In this document: in pieces, positions 54,150 through 61,890 of the stretch
Layout of the letters: each line of letters opens with the position of its first letter
Position numbering within the stretch: the first letter of the stretch is position 1
Origin: Paraburkholderia sp. BL10I2N1
GTDB taxonomy: Bacteria; Pseudomonadota; Gammaproteobacteria; Burkholderiales; Burkholderiaceae
DNA length: 64,000 nt
Direction: 5' to 3'
Assembly: GCF_004361815.1 (NCBI RefSeq)
Contig: NZ_SNWA01000002.1
Location: forward strand, 1,240,001 to 1,304,000
Program-made: the position numbers and the translations under genes
The notes under the pieces: generated by a model
Told to the model about the DNA's origin: nothing
The model's input: the letters and a program-made list of their open reading frames with translations, nothing else
Database searches by the model: none

Positions 54150-55835
54150 TTAGCGCGAGATCGCTACCACCCGTGCGTTGGCACCGGTGGTCTGAAGCAG
54201 CGTGCGATCGGTGAACGTGCCTTCGAGTAACTTCTCCACCTCCGCTCCCACTTCGTCCAGCCAGTCGCGAAACGCGTTTGCCTGCGCATCGCTGCGATAG
54301 AACGCGCCTTCACCAACGATTGCCACCAGCCGGCCACCCTCCGCCAGAAGTGAATAGGCGTGCCGCACGTGCTTGATATCGCAGCCGCCAGAGAACGGCG
54401 GATTCATCACGATTGCGTCGACCGTGTCGGTGAATTCGAGGAAATCCCAGCCGATGACCCTGTACTGCTTTGCCTCGAGAACAGCCCTCAACTGATGGGA
54501 GATCTCGATGACGTCAGGTTCGTACCCGGCTGCCCGAAGTGCGTCCGCGATGTTTCCGTTTCCGGCGGACGGTTCAAGCACACGCATGCCAGGCCGCAGG
54601 TTTGCCATCTCGACGAGACGCGCGCAGAGCGACTTGGGGGTCGGGAAGTAGTCTACGCCGACCTTCTTTCCGACCAGCGCGCGTTCGAGTTCAGTGGCCT
54701 TGTCTGCGCGATCGCGTTCCTGCCGAAACTGCAGAAACTCGCGCCACGCTGCGCGGAACTGCTCGGGAGTGGTAAGCCCCATCCTCTCAAGACTCTTGCG
54801 GCGATCCTGTGCTTCTGGCCACCAGCCTGGCAGCAGCCCGTCGTCCCGACCGAGCTTCACAACGATAGCCCGGGCAAGCTCGTCGGGAATTGTCACGTTG
54901 TCACCTGACCGTTCCGCCTTTTCCAGATACGGCTTGAGCTTCGCGGCGATCCGCATCAGACCCGGCTTCTGCTTCGTTCCGTCAATCAGGCGTGACAGCT
55001 CGGACGCGTGCGCACTGAACTTCGGGTACTCGACGTACTCGATGGTGGCCAGCGTCGCCGCCTCACCCTTTCGGCTTTGCTGCTGGGCGTAGCCGTTGGA
55101 CGTCTTTGCGACTTCCCGATATTTGGCGTCGGTGATGACCTTCTCGAACATCATCACCTGGGCCTTGTCAGTCAACTGGTCGAGGTGCGTGGCCGAACCG
55201 CTGCCGATCGCATCGGCAAGACTGAGCATCGTCTTCGCCAACGCAATGTCCTTACGGGCTTCTTCCTGTGCGGACGAAGCCTGCAGGGCACGCTTGGGGG
55301 TGTTGGTCAGACGGTCACGATTGAGCTGCGATTCGCCAGCCTCTTGCGTGCGAATCGCCAGATTCCTCAGCTTTTCTGCCGCCGAAGATTCCGTTACTGC
55401 GACACGCTCAGCCTGCGCTTCCGCGGTACCGACCGTCTCGCCACGACCGACCGCCGGCAACTTCTCGGCGGCCTCACGCGTCTTGAACTGGAAGCCGGGA
55501 ACCGCGCCGTCACGGTTGTACCGCGAGTAGTAGCCGCCCAAGCGCTTTGTTGCCGCCGTCAGCTTGTCGAACTCCGACCGCTCTACCCGCTCGCCAAGCT
55601 TGACAACAAACAGATCGTGGCCATCACGCGTGTGCTTTGTCTCGACGATAAGCATGTCGGTCGACAATTCCACGCCGCTGACGGACGCACGCTCCGCCTT
55701 GCGCCCCTGGTCGTCGCTACGCAGCTTCCCAGCGACGAGTTCGTCGCGTCGAGCGCGCATCTCCTCGGTCAAGGCGGCCTCGCCCTTCACACGGATGAAG
55801 GTTTCAAACTCCTCCAGTGTTTCCGGGCTCTTCAC
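54150..55835 (-). CDS. Adenine-specific DNA methyltransferase domain, 3' part of a frameshifted gene
   Basis: A 561-residue frame. The C-terminal ~170 residues are an N6-adenine methyltransferase: the SAM loop is in LRPGMRVLEPSAGNGNIADA, the catalytic motif in VDAIVMNPPFSGGCDIKHVR, followed by a GAFYRSDAQANAFRDWLDEV region. The N-terminal part resembles long plasmid-borne methylase proteins (GYYSRYNRDGAVPGFQFKTR, VGVDYFPTPKSLCARLVEMA). A GTG at 55835 could start it but has only a weak site. The reading frame immediately upstream on the same strand looks like its own N-terminus in another frame. Confidence 0.8.
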   Translation of the reverse strand: MKSPETLEEFETFIRVKGEAALTEEMRARRDELVAGKLRSDDQGRKAERASVSGVELSTDMLIVETKHTRDGHDLFVVKLGERVERSEFDKLTAATKRLGGYYSRYNRDGAVPGFQFKTREAAEKLPAVGRGETVGTAEAQAERVAVTESSAAEKLRNLAIRTQEAGESQLNRDRLTNTPKRALQASSAQEEARKDIALAKTMLSLADAIGSGSATHLDQLTDKAQVMMFEKVITDAKYREVAKTSNGYAQQQSRKGEAATLATIEYVEYPKFSAHASELSRLIDGTKQKPGLMRIAAKLKPYLEKAERSGDNVTIPDELARAIVVKLGRDDGLLPGWWPEAQDRRKSLERMGLTTPEQFRAAWREFLQFRQERDRADKATELERALVGKKVGVDYFPTPKSLCARLVEMANLRPGMRVLEPSAGNGNIADALRAAGYEPDVIEISHQLRAVLEAKQYRVIGWDFLEFTDTVDAIVMNPPFSGGCDIKHVRHAYSLLAEGGRLVAIVGEGAFYRSDAQANAFRDWLDEVGAEVEKLLEGTFTDRTLLQTTGANARVVAISR

Positions 55836-56595
55836 CGGCCTTCACGTAAGCCTTGACCTCCTCGAGGTACTTTGCCCGTTCGGCCTTGCGGGCCTCCCGG
55901 TAAGCGACAAGCTGTTCTGCAGTCAGACACGCGAGCTTGCGGCGGATCTCATTGCATCGGTCGGCATATCGGTAGCCCTGAATTGACAGCATCCCGTTCG
56001 TCACGGTCAGGAACCCATATGCGGTGATCATCGCATTCACCACGTTGTCGATCACTGCCTGCTTGCGCTTGTCGTGGACGAAACCGCTTGCCACTTTCTT
56101 CAGCAGATCGGCAACCTTGAACTTGCTGAGCGCCGCCTTGATGGATACGACGTCCCGCAACAACCGTTCGAACGAGCTACGCACCTCATCGGGCGAAACA
56201 GGCGTTTCGCCGTCCCGGATACGTGCAAACAGGCTGTCGTGCTCCTCGAGTGTCATCTCGCCGGCCGGCAGCAGGATTTCAGTTGTGCGAGGCTGATCTG
56301 GCAAACTGTCGTGTGCTGGCGGCAGGATGGGCGGCGACACGGACGCGGAGGCAGTCTGGGCGGAATGTGCAGCGACACAGGTCGTGACAACCTGGGTCGT
56401 GTCTGCCTGCTCTTGTGCCTGGATGGGTCCCACGGAGATTTCAATGGGCGGCGCCGGCTGGGTAGCCACGGGCGGTGCAACATCACTTGTGACAGCGACG
56501 GTGTGGATCGCAGGTCGCTGGGCTTCAGGACTTGCGGATTGCGCCGGATGCAGAGCACCCGGCTCAGCGAAACCAAAAAGGTCGAGCTGGTTCAT
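55804..56595 (-). CDS. N-terminal part of the frameshifted plasmid methyltransferase gene
   Basis: A 263-residue frame: MNQLDLFGFAEPGALHPAQS, a Pro/Ala/Thr-rich linker to residue ~100, then a helical region (ILLPAGEMTLEEHDSLFARI, LLKKVASGFVHDKRKQAVID). It ends EEVKAYVKAGEEPGNTGGV after overlapping the downstream frame by 32 bases. Reading AYVKA and then VKSPETLEEFETFIRVKGEA by dropping one G in the GGCCGG near 55835 gives a continuous protein of about 820 residues. It is probably a single-base insertion, less likely two separate proteins. Confidence 0.65.
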   Translation of the reverse strand: MNQLDLFGFAEPGALHPAQSASPEAQRPAIHTVAVTSDVAPPVATQPAPPIEISVGPIQAQEQADTTQVVTTCVAAHSAQTASASVSPPILPPAHDSLPDQPRTTEILLPAGEMTLEEHDSLFARIRDGETPVSPDEVRSSFERLLRDVVSIKAALSKFKVADLLKKVASGFVHDKRKQAVIDNVVNAMITAYGFLTVTNGMLSIQGYRYADRCNEIRRKLACLTAEQLVAYREARKAERAKYLEEVKAYVKAGEEPGNTGGV

Positions 56596-56600
56596 ATGGA

Positions 56601-56700
56601 CTCCATCTTTAGGGATGGAGCTTGCCCCTTACGGGAGCAAGCCCCGTAAGGGTCGACGCCGGCCTAGCCGGCGCTATAACGCGACCGCTGCCGGTCGCGT
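56601..56700 (-). promoter_or_regulatory. Array of four successive hairpins in the methyltransferase leader
   Basis: Four perfect inverted repeats lie end to end before the start at 56595: CTCCATC/GATGGAG (56601-56620), CCCTTACGGG/CCCGTAAGGG (56626-56652), CGCCGGC/GCCGGCG (56657-56673) and ACGCGACCG/CGGTCGCGT (56679-56700). They are not followed by T-runs, so they are not ordinary terminators. They could be protein-binding sites or an RNA leader. Confidence 0.6.
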
Positions 56701-57194
56701 TCATTCAGATAGCCCTTGCGGGGCCAATTACACGGTTTCGCTTCCCGGCCTGAAGTACGTCCAGGCATATGTACTCGCGACACACAGACACTCGACCGCG
56801 AGCGAGGCTGCTGCGAGCTCGACGGAGCATTTGTGCATAAAATCAAGCACCGATGTCGCAAAGTGCCACATGCCGTTCCTCGACTCGGACGTGCCGGCTC
56901 CGCAAAATGAGATATCGGACTGTAGGTGGTTTACTGCCGAAGAACTGGAAACTCTCATCACCAGCGTAGCGACGAGGAGCATACTCCAGTGCCTATGGTC
57001 GGCGCGTCGAAAGTAGTCGCGTGTTACCGCCGTGGAGAGTCCGGTGAACGAGGGTCAAGCTGGACGGAAAACGTCACCTGACTGTCTCGGTATCTCGCGA
57101 ATAGTCAACCTGGACGGCAATGTTCTTCGCGTACGCCTTGATGTTCGCGGGGTGCGCTTGGGTCAGCTGGCGCGGTCAACCTGGAAGGAGATTG
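56701..57194 (+). pseudogene. NUDIX-type remnant and flanking non-coding sequence
   Basis: Around 56870-57016 the plus strand reads DVPAPQNEISDCRWFTAEEL and then ETLITSVATRSIL, resembling the end of a NUDIX hydrolase; the Nudix box itself is absent and upstream sequence is not clearly related. No gene is seen in the rest of the stretch. Confidence 0.35.
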
Positions 57195-57542
57195 ATGACA
57201 GAGCCTCGCACACTGACTCGGGAGCAGATGGCAGCATTGCTGTGTTATCTCGCCACCGCTGAGCTAGCGGTATTTGCTCTGCAAGGCACGTGGCTTACCG
57301 AGACAAGGCTCGTGGAATCGGCACGACTATGGCTTGCGCGCAATCAGTTGACAATCGGCGGGGACGACCGCATCGCGGTAGCGCAACGTGCGCACGACAT
57401 TGCGGCGGACGTCGTCGCACTCGATAATGTCGACAGCCATCATCCCAATGCGATTGTTTGCCGACTCGATGACGGTCAACTTAGACGACGCGCTCGTCGC
57501 GAAAATCTGGCACAGATGCCTCGACGCGACCCGAGTTTATGA
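57195..57542 (+). CDS. Hypothetical protein, 115 aa
   Basis: ATG 57195 follows a strong AAGGAG site. It begins MTEPRTLTREQMAALLCYLA, continues with a helix LAVFALQGTWLTETRLVESA and RLWLARNQLTIGGDDRIAVA, and ends in a basic tail. It is a soluble, mostly helical protein. Family not recognised. Confidence 0.55.
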   Translation: MTEPRTLTREQMAALLCYLATAELAVFALQGTWLTETRLVESARLWLARNQLTIGGDDRIAVAQRAHDIAADVVALDNVDSHHPNAIVCRLDDGQLRRRARRENLAQMPRRDPSL

Positions 57543-57580
57543 AGGATGTCGTGGCGGCTAACGAATCATTTTTTTGCCGG

Positions 57581-57844
57581 TCACAAAGCTGTCGTGAAGG
57601 CAGTCAGCCACGGTGGAGTTGCTGAGAGAGTTGCCGTCTCGAGCATCTTGTCCAACCCGGTGAGGGCAAGTATGCCGAACGCGGCGAAAAATGCTCCGAA
57701 GACGGCCTTCCCGACCCTCGCCGCAGAAACATGTCCACCGAGCCGCCTTGCCATCGACGCTCACGAAGGCGCACCCAATATTGCCAGTGGAAGACCGGCA
57801 CCCACACCAAACACAATCATCAGCAGAGCGACATCGCCCAGCAG
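57581..57844 (-). pseudogene. CcdA-like cytochrome c biogenesis transmembrane protein, C-terminal remnant
   Basis: Read from 57844, the minus strand gives LLGDVALLMIVFGVGAGLPL followed by AILGAPS, an in-frame TGA, then ASMARRLGGHVSAARVGKAV, FGAFFAAFGILALTGLDKML and ETATLSATPPWLTAFTTAL to a stop at 57581. This is the last two membrane helices of a CcdA/DsbD-type protein. A stop codon also directly precedes the fragment, so the gene is dead. Confidence 0.6.
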
Positions 57845-58226
57845 TCAATAGGCTTGAGACCACTGCAGGCTACGCGAAGACCGACCTATCGCGGCTGCGC
57901 ACGTTCGTCGACGCGACGTTTCCGGAACAGGCACAAGGCGAGCGCTCTTTGCCGACACCGTAGACATGCGCTCTGAAAACGGACACGGCTTCGCACGTGC
58001 GGCGATGGCCCTGGTGCCGTATTCCCCTACTATTTAACAGCCACGCACCGGCTTGTCCCCTCCCTGTCCCGGGAGAGTGTGCGGCTTGCGGCACATGTCG
58101 GCCGCTGTCGTTGTGCAGGAAACGCACGTCCCGGAGAGACGCGGGTCATGTGATGTTCACGCCAGCAACCGGTTTCCGGGCAGGTATACTGCCGATCTTC
58201 AAACACCGGTACTCTGGAAGGAACCC
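57845..58226. other. Intergenic stretch, no gene
   Basis: Chance frames only. It contains the promoter region of the PhnA-like gene; no clear promoter could be named by eye. Confidence 0.35.
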
Positions 58227-58568
58227 ATGTCGAACGTGCCAGCCTGCCCGCAATGCGCGATGGAAAACACGTACCCGGACGGCGACAACTATATCTGCGC
58301 CGACTGCGGCCACGAATGGCCCATTGCGGCAAACGAGTCTGACGACAATGACACGAACACCGTCGTCAAGGATGCCAACGGCAATGTCCTCGCCGATGGT
58401 GATTCGGTCGTGCTCATCAAGGATCTGAAAGTGAAGGGCTCGTCGATCACGCTGAAAATGGGCACGAAGATCAAGAGCATCCGCCTCGTCGGCGGTGATC
58501 ACGAAGTTGACTGCAAGATGGACGCCGGGAGCTTTATGCTCAAGGCCTGTTATCTGAAGAAAATCTGA
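58227..58568 (+). CDS. yjdM: PhnA/YjdM-family zinc-ribbon protein
   Basis: A 113-residue protein that begins [20 protein letters not shown], with a zinc ribbon formed by CPQC and CADC ([14 protein letters not shown]). The conserved C-terminal beta domain follows ([40 protein letters not shown]). ATG 58227 follows GGAAGG. Despite the old name it is not a proven phosphonate enzyme; function is unknown. Confidence 0.92.
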   Translation: MSNVPACPQCAMENTYPDGDNYICADCGHEWPIAANESDDNDTNTVVKDANGNVLADGDSVVLIKDLKVKGSSITLKMGTKIKSIRLVGGDHEVDCKMDAGSFMLKACYLKKI

Positions 58569-58670
58569 AAAGCCGGCGTGGCGCCCATGCGAGCACCGTC
58601 CGGTTGCCACGTTGAAGTCCTTCGGTTGCTGGCCACAACAGCGCCACAGGACAGCACCCGAGAACGCATT

Positions 58671-58790
58671 TCAGGCCTTCTTCAGGATATCTACAGTCTT
58701 CCTGACATCGTCCAGAGAGTCCACCGCAACGTAGACGACAAACTGTGAGCCGATCACGACGGCAGAGAACCCGCGCAAGCGATACCCGCC
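58671..58790 (-). pseudogene. ACT-domain protein, C-terminal fragment at a deletion junction
   Basis: The minus strand reads YRLRGFSAVVIGSQFVVYVA and VDSLDDVRKTVDILKKA then stop, nearly the same as the end of the intact ACT protein at 61076-61498 (INLRGVSAAVLGSQFIAYLA, VDSLEDANQAMDILQRA). The rest is missing; at about 58790 it meets sequence of the opposite-strand cstA gene, whose own N-terminus is also missing. Confidence 0.75.
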
Positions 58791-60640
58791 AGACTCCCGC
58801 CGAGCGTCACAACGACGGCATGGACTATGTGCCGACTAACCGTTGGGTGCTGTTCGGCCATCACTTCGCCGCGATCGCCGGCGCCGGTCCGTTGGTCGGC
58901 CCCGTGCTGGCGGCACAGATGGGCTATTTGCCCGGCACGCTGTGGATACTCGCGGGCGTCGTCATCGCCGGCGCGGTGCAGGACTTCGTCGTGCTGTTCG
59001 CGTCGGTGCGGCGCGACGGCAAGTCCCTCGGCGAGATGATCAAGATCGAACTGGGTCCGGTGCCCGGCTCGCTGGCGCTGGTCGGCGTGCTCGCGATCAT
59101 GATCATCATTCTGGCCGTCCTGAGTCTGGTGGTCGTCAAGGCGCTGACCGCGAGCCCGTGGGGTCTCTTCACCATTGCGGCAACCATCCCGATCGCGCTG
59201 CTCATGGGCGTCTACATGCGGATCGTTCGCCCAGGGCGCGTCGGAGAGGCGTCGGCGCTTGGCGTCGTGCTGCTGCTCGCCGCACTCATCATCGGCAAGA
59301 CGGTGGCAAGCGATCCGACGTGGGGGCCGGCGTTCACGTTGAGCGGCCCGCAACTGGCATGGGCCCTCATCCTGTACGGCGCCGTGGCGTCCAGTCTGCC
59401 GGTGTGGCTGATGCTCGCGCCGCGCGACTATCTGAGTACCTTCCTCAAGATCGGCACGGTCGTCGCGCTGGCAATCGGCATCTATGTGGTCGCGCCGACG
59501 CTCTCGATGCCACAGACCACGCGCTTCATCGACGGCACCGGGCCCGTCTTCTCGGGCAAGCTCTTCCCGTTCCTGTTCATCACTATTGCCTGCGGCGCCG
59601 TATCGGGCTTCCATGCGCTGATTTCCTCGGGTACCACGCCGAAGATGATCGAGCGCGAATCGCATATGCGACTGATCGGATTCGGCGGCATGCTGGCCGA
59701 GTCCTTCGTCGCGGTGATGGCAATGACGGCCGCCTGCGTGCTGCAGCCGGGCATCTACTTCGCGATGAATGCGCCGGCCGCGGCCATCGGCACGACGGCG
59801 GCCCACGCGGCACAGGTCATATCCGGCTGGGGATTCATGATCACGCCCGATATGATCAACCAGACCGCCGCCAATATCGGTGAAACCACGATCCTGTCGC
59901 GCGCCGGCGGTGCGCCCACGCTCGCAGTGGGCATGGCGCAGATCCTCGCGCAGGTGGTCGGCGGTACTGCGATGCAGGCGTTCTGGTATCACTTCGCGAT
60001 CCTGTTCGAGGCGCTCTTCATTCTCACCGCAGTGGATGCGGGCACGCGTGTCGGCCGCTTCATGATCCAGGACATGCTGGGCCACGTATACCAGCCACTC
60101 GGCAATACTCAGCTGTTGCCTGCGAATCTGCTCGGCACCGGGCTGTGCGTCGCGGCGTGGGGCTACTTCCTCTATCAGGGTGTCGTCGACCCGCTGGGCG
60201 GCATCAACACCCTGTGGCAGTTGTTCGGCGTCGGCAACCAGATGCTCGCCGGCATTGCGCTGCTGCTATGCACCAGTGTGCTGATGAAGATGAAGCGGGA
60301 GCGCTACGTGTTGGTGAAGCTGCTACCAACGGCGTGGCTGGTGACCACACTGGCTGCCGGGCTGCAGAAGATCTTCAGCAGCGATCCGCGCATCGGCTTC
60401 CTTGCGCTCGCGAACAGGTTCAGCGCCGCGGCCGCGCAGGGCACGGTGCTGGCCCCAGCAAAATCGATTGTGGAAATGCAGCGGGTCGCGTTCAACAACT
60501 ATCTGGACGCGGCGGTCTGCGGCATCTTTGTCCTGCTGGTTGTGGCGATGTGCATCTTCGCGATCAGGATGTGCCGGCAGGCGCTGCATCAGGTCCAGCC
60601 TACTGCGCACGAGACGCCCGCTGTTGCGCGCGCGGCTTGA
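58745..60640 (+). CDS. cstA: Carbon starvation protein A, N-terminally truncated
   Basis: A 631-residue membrane protein. CstA proteins are ~690 residues and take up pyruvate or peptides. The conserved sequence begins only at TPAERHNDGMDYVPTNRWVL (about 58793) and includes the family core FGHHFAAIAGAGPLVGPVLA, FHALISSGTTPKMIERESHM and AGTRVGRFMIQDMLGHVY. The normal first ~80-90 residues, including the first membrane helices, are absent and replaced by 16 codons read antisense to an ACT-gene fragment. A GTG (58745) or ATG (58820) could start it. It is probably impaired. Confidence 0.82.
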   Translation: MSRSRRQRTRASDTRQTPAERHNDGMDYVPTNRWVLFGHHFAAIAGAGPLVGPVLAAQMGYLPGTLWILAGVVIAGAVQDFVVLFASVRRDGKSLGEMIKIELGPVPGSLALVGVLAIMIIILAVLSLVVVKALTASPWGLFTIAATIPIALLMGVYMRIVRPGRVGEASALGVVLLLAALIIGKTVASDPTWGPAFTLSGPQLAWALILYGAVASSLPVWLMLAPRDYLSTFLKIGTVVALAIGIYVVAPTLSMPQTTRFIDGTGPVFSGKLFPFLFITIACGAVSGFHALISSGTTPKMIERESHMRLIGFGGMLAESFVAVMAMTAACVLQPGIYFAMNAPAAAIGTTAAHAAQVISGWGFMITPDMINQTAANIGETTILSRAGGAPTLAVGMAQILAQVVGGTAMQAFWYHFAILFEALFILTAVDAGTRVGRFMIQDMLGHVYQPLGNTQLLPANLLGTGLCVAAWGYFLYQGVVDPLGGINTLWQLFGVGNQMLAGIALLLCTSVLMKMKRERYVLVKLLPTAWLVTTLAAGLQKIFSSDPRIGFLALANRFSAAAAQGTVLAPAKSIVEMQRVAFNNYLDAAVCGIFVLLVVAMCIFAIRMCRQALHQVQPTAHETPAVARAA

Positions 60641-60652
60641 GGAGGACTCACC

Positions 60653-60904
60653 ATGAGAATGATCTTCGGGGCAAATCCGCCGACGGGTGGCGAGCCTGCC
60701 GCAAATGCGCCAGGCACACGCCTCCCGGGCATGACGCGGGCAATGCGCAAGGCCTACCTGCAGCTGTTCGGGATTCCGGACTACGAACGCTATGTCGAGC
60801 ACATGGCATCGCATCACCCGGACGAACCGTTACTGTCGCGACGCGAGTTCTGCGCGAAAGCAATCGACCGGAAATACGCGCACAACGGGCCGCGGTGCTG
60901 CTAG
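60653..60904 (+). CDS. ybdD: YbdD/YjiX-family small protein
   Basis: An 83-residue protein with the DUF466 signature YLQLFGIPDYERYVEHMASH, HPDEPLLSRREFCAKAI and the C-terminal NGPRCC. GGAGGA lies 7 bases before ATG 60653. It lies 12 bases downstream of cstA, the standard pairing; in E. coli YbdD is reported to be needed for CstA-dependent pyruvate uptake. Confidence 0.92.
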   Translation: MRMIFGANPPTGGEPAANAPGTRLPGMTRAMRKAYLQLFGIPDYERYVEHMASHHPDEPLLSRREFCAKAIDRKYAHNGPRCC

Positions 60905-61075
60905 CGGTCCGCCGTACCCGCCAGCGGACTCGTTCGTCCGTCGTGCGGTCGTTCAGCGGAGGAAACGACCGCCGGAGTGTTTCGACGGGGAGCGCGGCCA
61001 CTGTCGTGACGACATTCCTCAGCGCGCCAGGGGCGTGTTCACCTGTTCGCGACAGTCACCGCCTGACGCGGTGCG

Positions 61076-61498
61076 TCAAGCCCTCTGCAGGATGTCCATC
61101 GCCTGATTGGCATCCTCCAGCGAGTCGACCGCGAGATAGGCAATGAACTGGGAGCCGAGTACAGCGGCCGACACACCGCGGAGGTTGATTTCCCCGTCTG
61201 CCAGCTTCTGGGTCAATTCCGCGACGATCCCCAACTGGTCCAGCCCCATCACACGGACGGAGTGAAGGCTCGGGGTGACGTTGAACCCCACCTGTGTGGC
61301 GGCACGGATCTCCGCGTCCCCCTGCAGCGGTGCGACAAACACGACCCCCTTGCCTGGTGCTTCCGGCGTGCGTCGCGCAACGACGAACTGCAAGTCTGCC
61401 CCAGCATCCCGCAGGGCGCTTAATACTGTCGCGAGCCCGCCCGGTTTGTCCTCGACGGTGGCTGCCCAGACATCGACCCGTTCCACGATCAGTTCCAT
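61076..61498 (-). CDS. ACT-domain protein
   Basis: A 140-residue protein with two ACT-like repeats: residues ~1-70 (VERVDVWAATVEDKPGGLAT, ALRDAGADLQFVVARRTPEA) and ~75-140 (SVRVMGLDQLGIVAELTQKL, LRGVSAAVLGSQFIAYLAVD). ACT domains bind amino acids or similar ligands and control enzymes. It is convergent with ybdD and divergent from the ligase gene. A truncated second copy lies at 58671-58790. Confidence 0.82.
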   Translation of the reverse strand: MELIVERVDVWAATVEDKPGGLATVLSALRDAGADLQFVVARRTPEAPGKGVVFVAPLQGDAEIRAATQVGFNVTPSLHSVRVMGLDQLGIVAELTQKLADGEINLRGVSAAVLGSQFIAYLAVDSLEDANQAMDILQRA

Positions 61499-61890
61499 GG
61501 CAGCCCCTCCCGCCTGTTACGTCTCAATGAAGAAAATCTACTTCACGAGCGACCGGCGGGCAAGGTCAGCGTGATCGACACGCGGATATTGCGTCCCGTC
61601 GATTAACCTTAACCGAACCTGCACGTAAAAAGCGGGCCGCGCGTAATCGGGTATGTTGACTCCGCGGACGGCGGAATACGCGGATGGTTGACGGAGGGTA
61701 TCTTGATGACGGTCCGCCGAGGAAGTCGATCGCTCACCCGCCTGACTTGGTAACACACCCGGCCTGGACTTAAATGGGTTTACGCAGTGCGTCATCTGAG
61801 CTGTTGCCCTGAATGGCAACAGATAACATCCTGTCGCGCCGTTTGGCAGTGTCGTGCCCGGAAGGGCCCCGGAATCGAGGAGGAGCCGTC
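61499..61890. other. Divergent promoter region of the ACT and ligase genes
   Basis: No gene. It holds one perfect inverted repeat (61801-61822) and an AT-richer part near 61600-61680. Confidence 0.45.
61801..61822. promoter_or_regulatory. Inverted repeat upstream of the acyl-CoA synthetase-like gene
   Basis: CTGTTGCC and GGCAACAG arms around a 6-base centre (CTGAAT), 69 bases before ATG 61891. A possible operator or 5'-UTR hairpin. Confidence 0.45.

Noticed and set aside
58754..60085. Long minus-strand frame of 443 codons
   Set aside because: Antisense shadow of cstA with His/Arg-rich nonsense translation.
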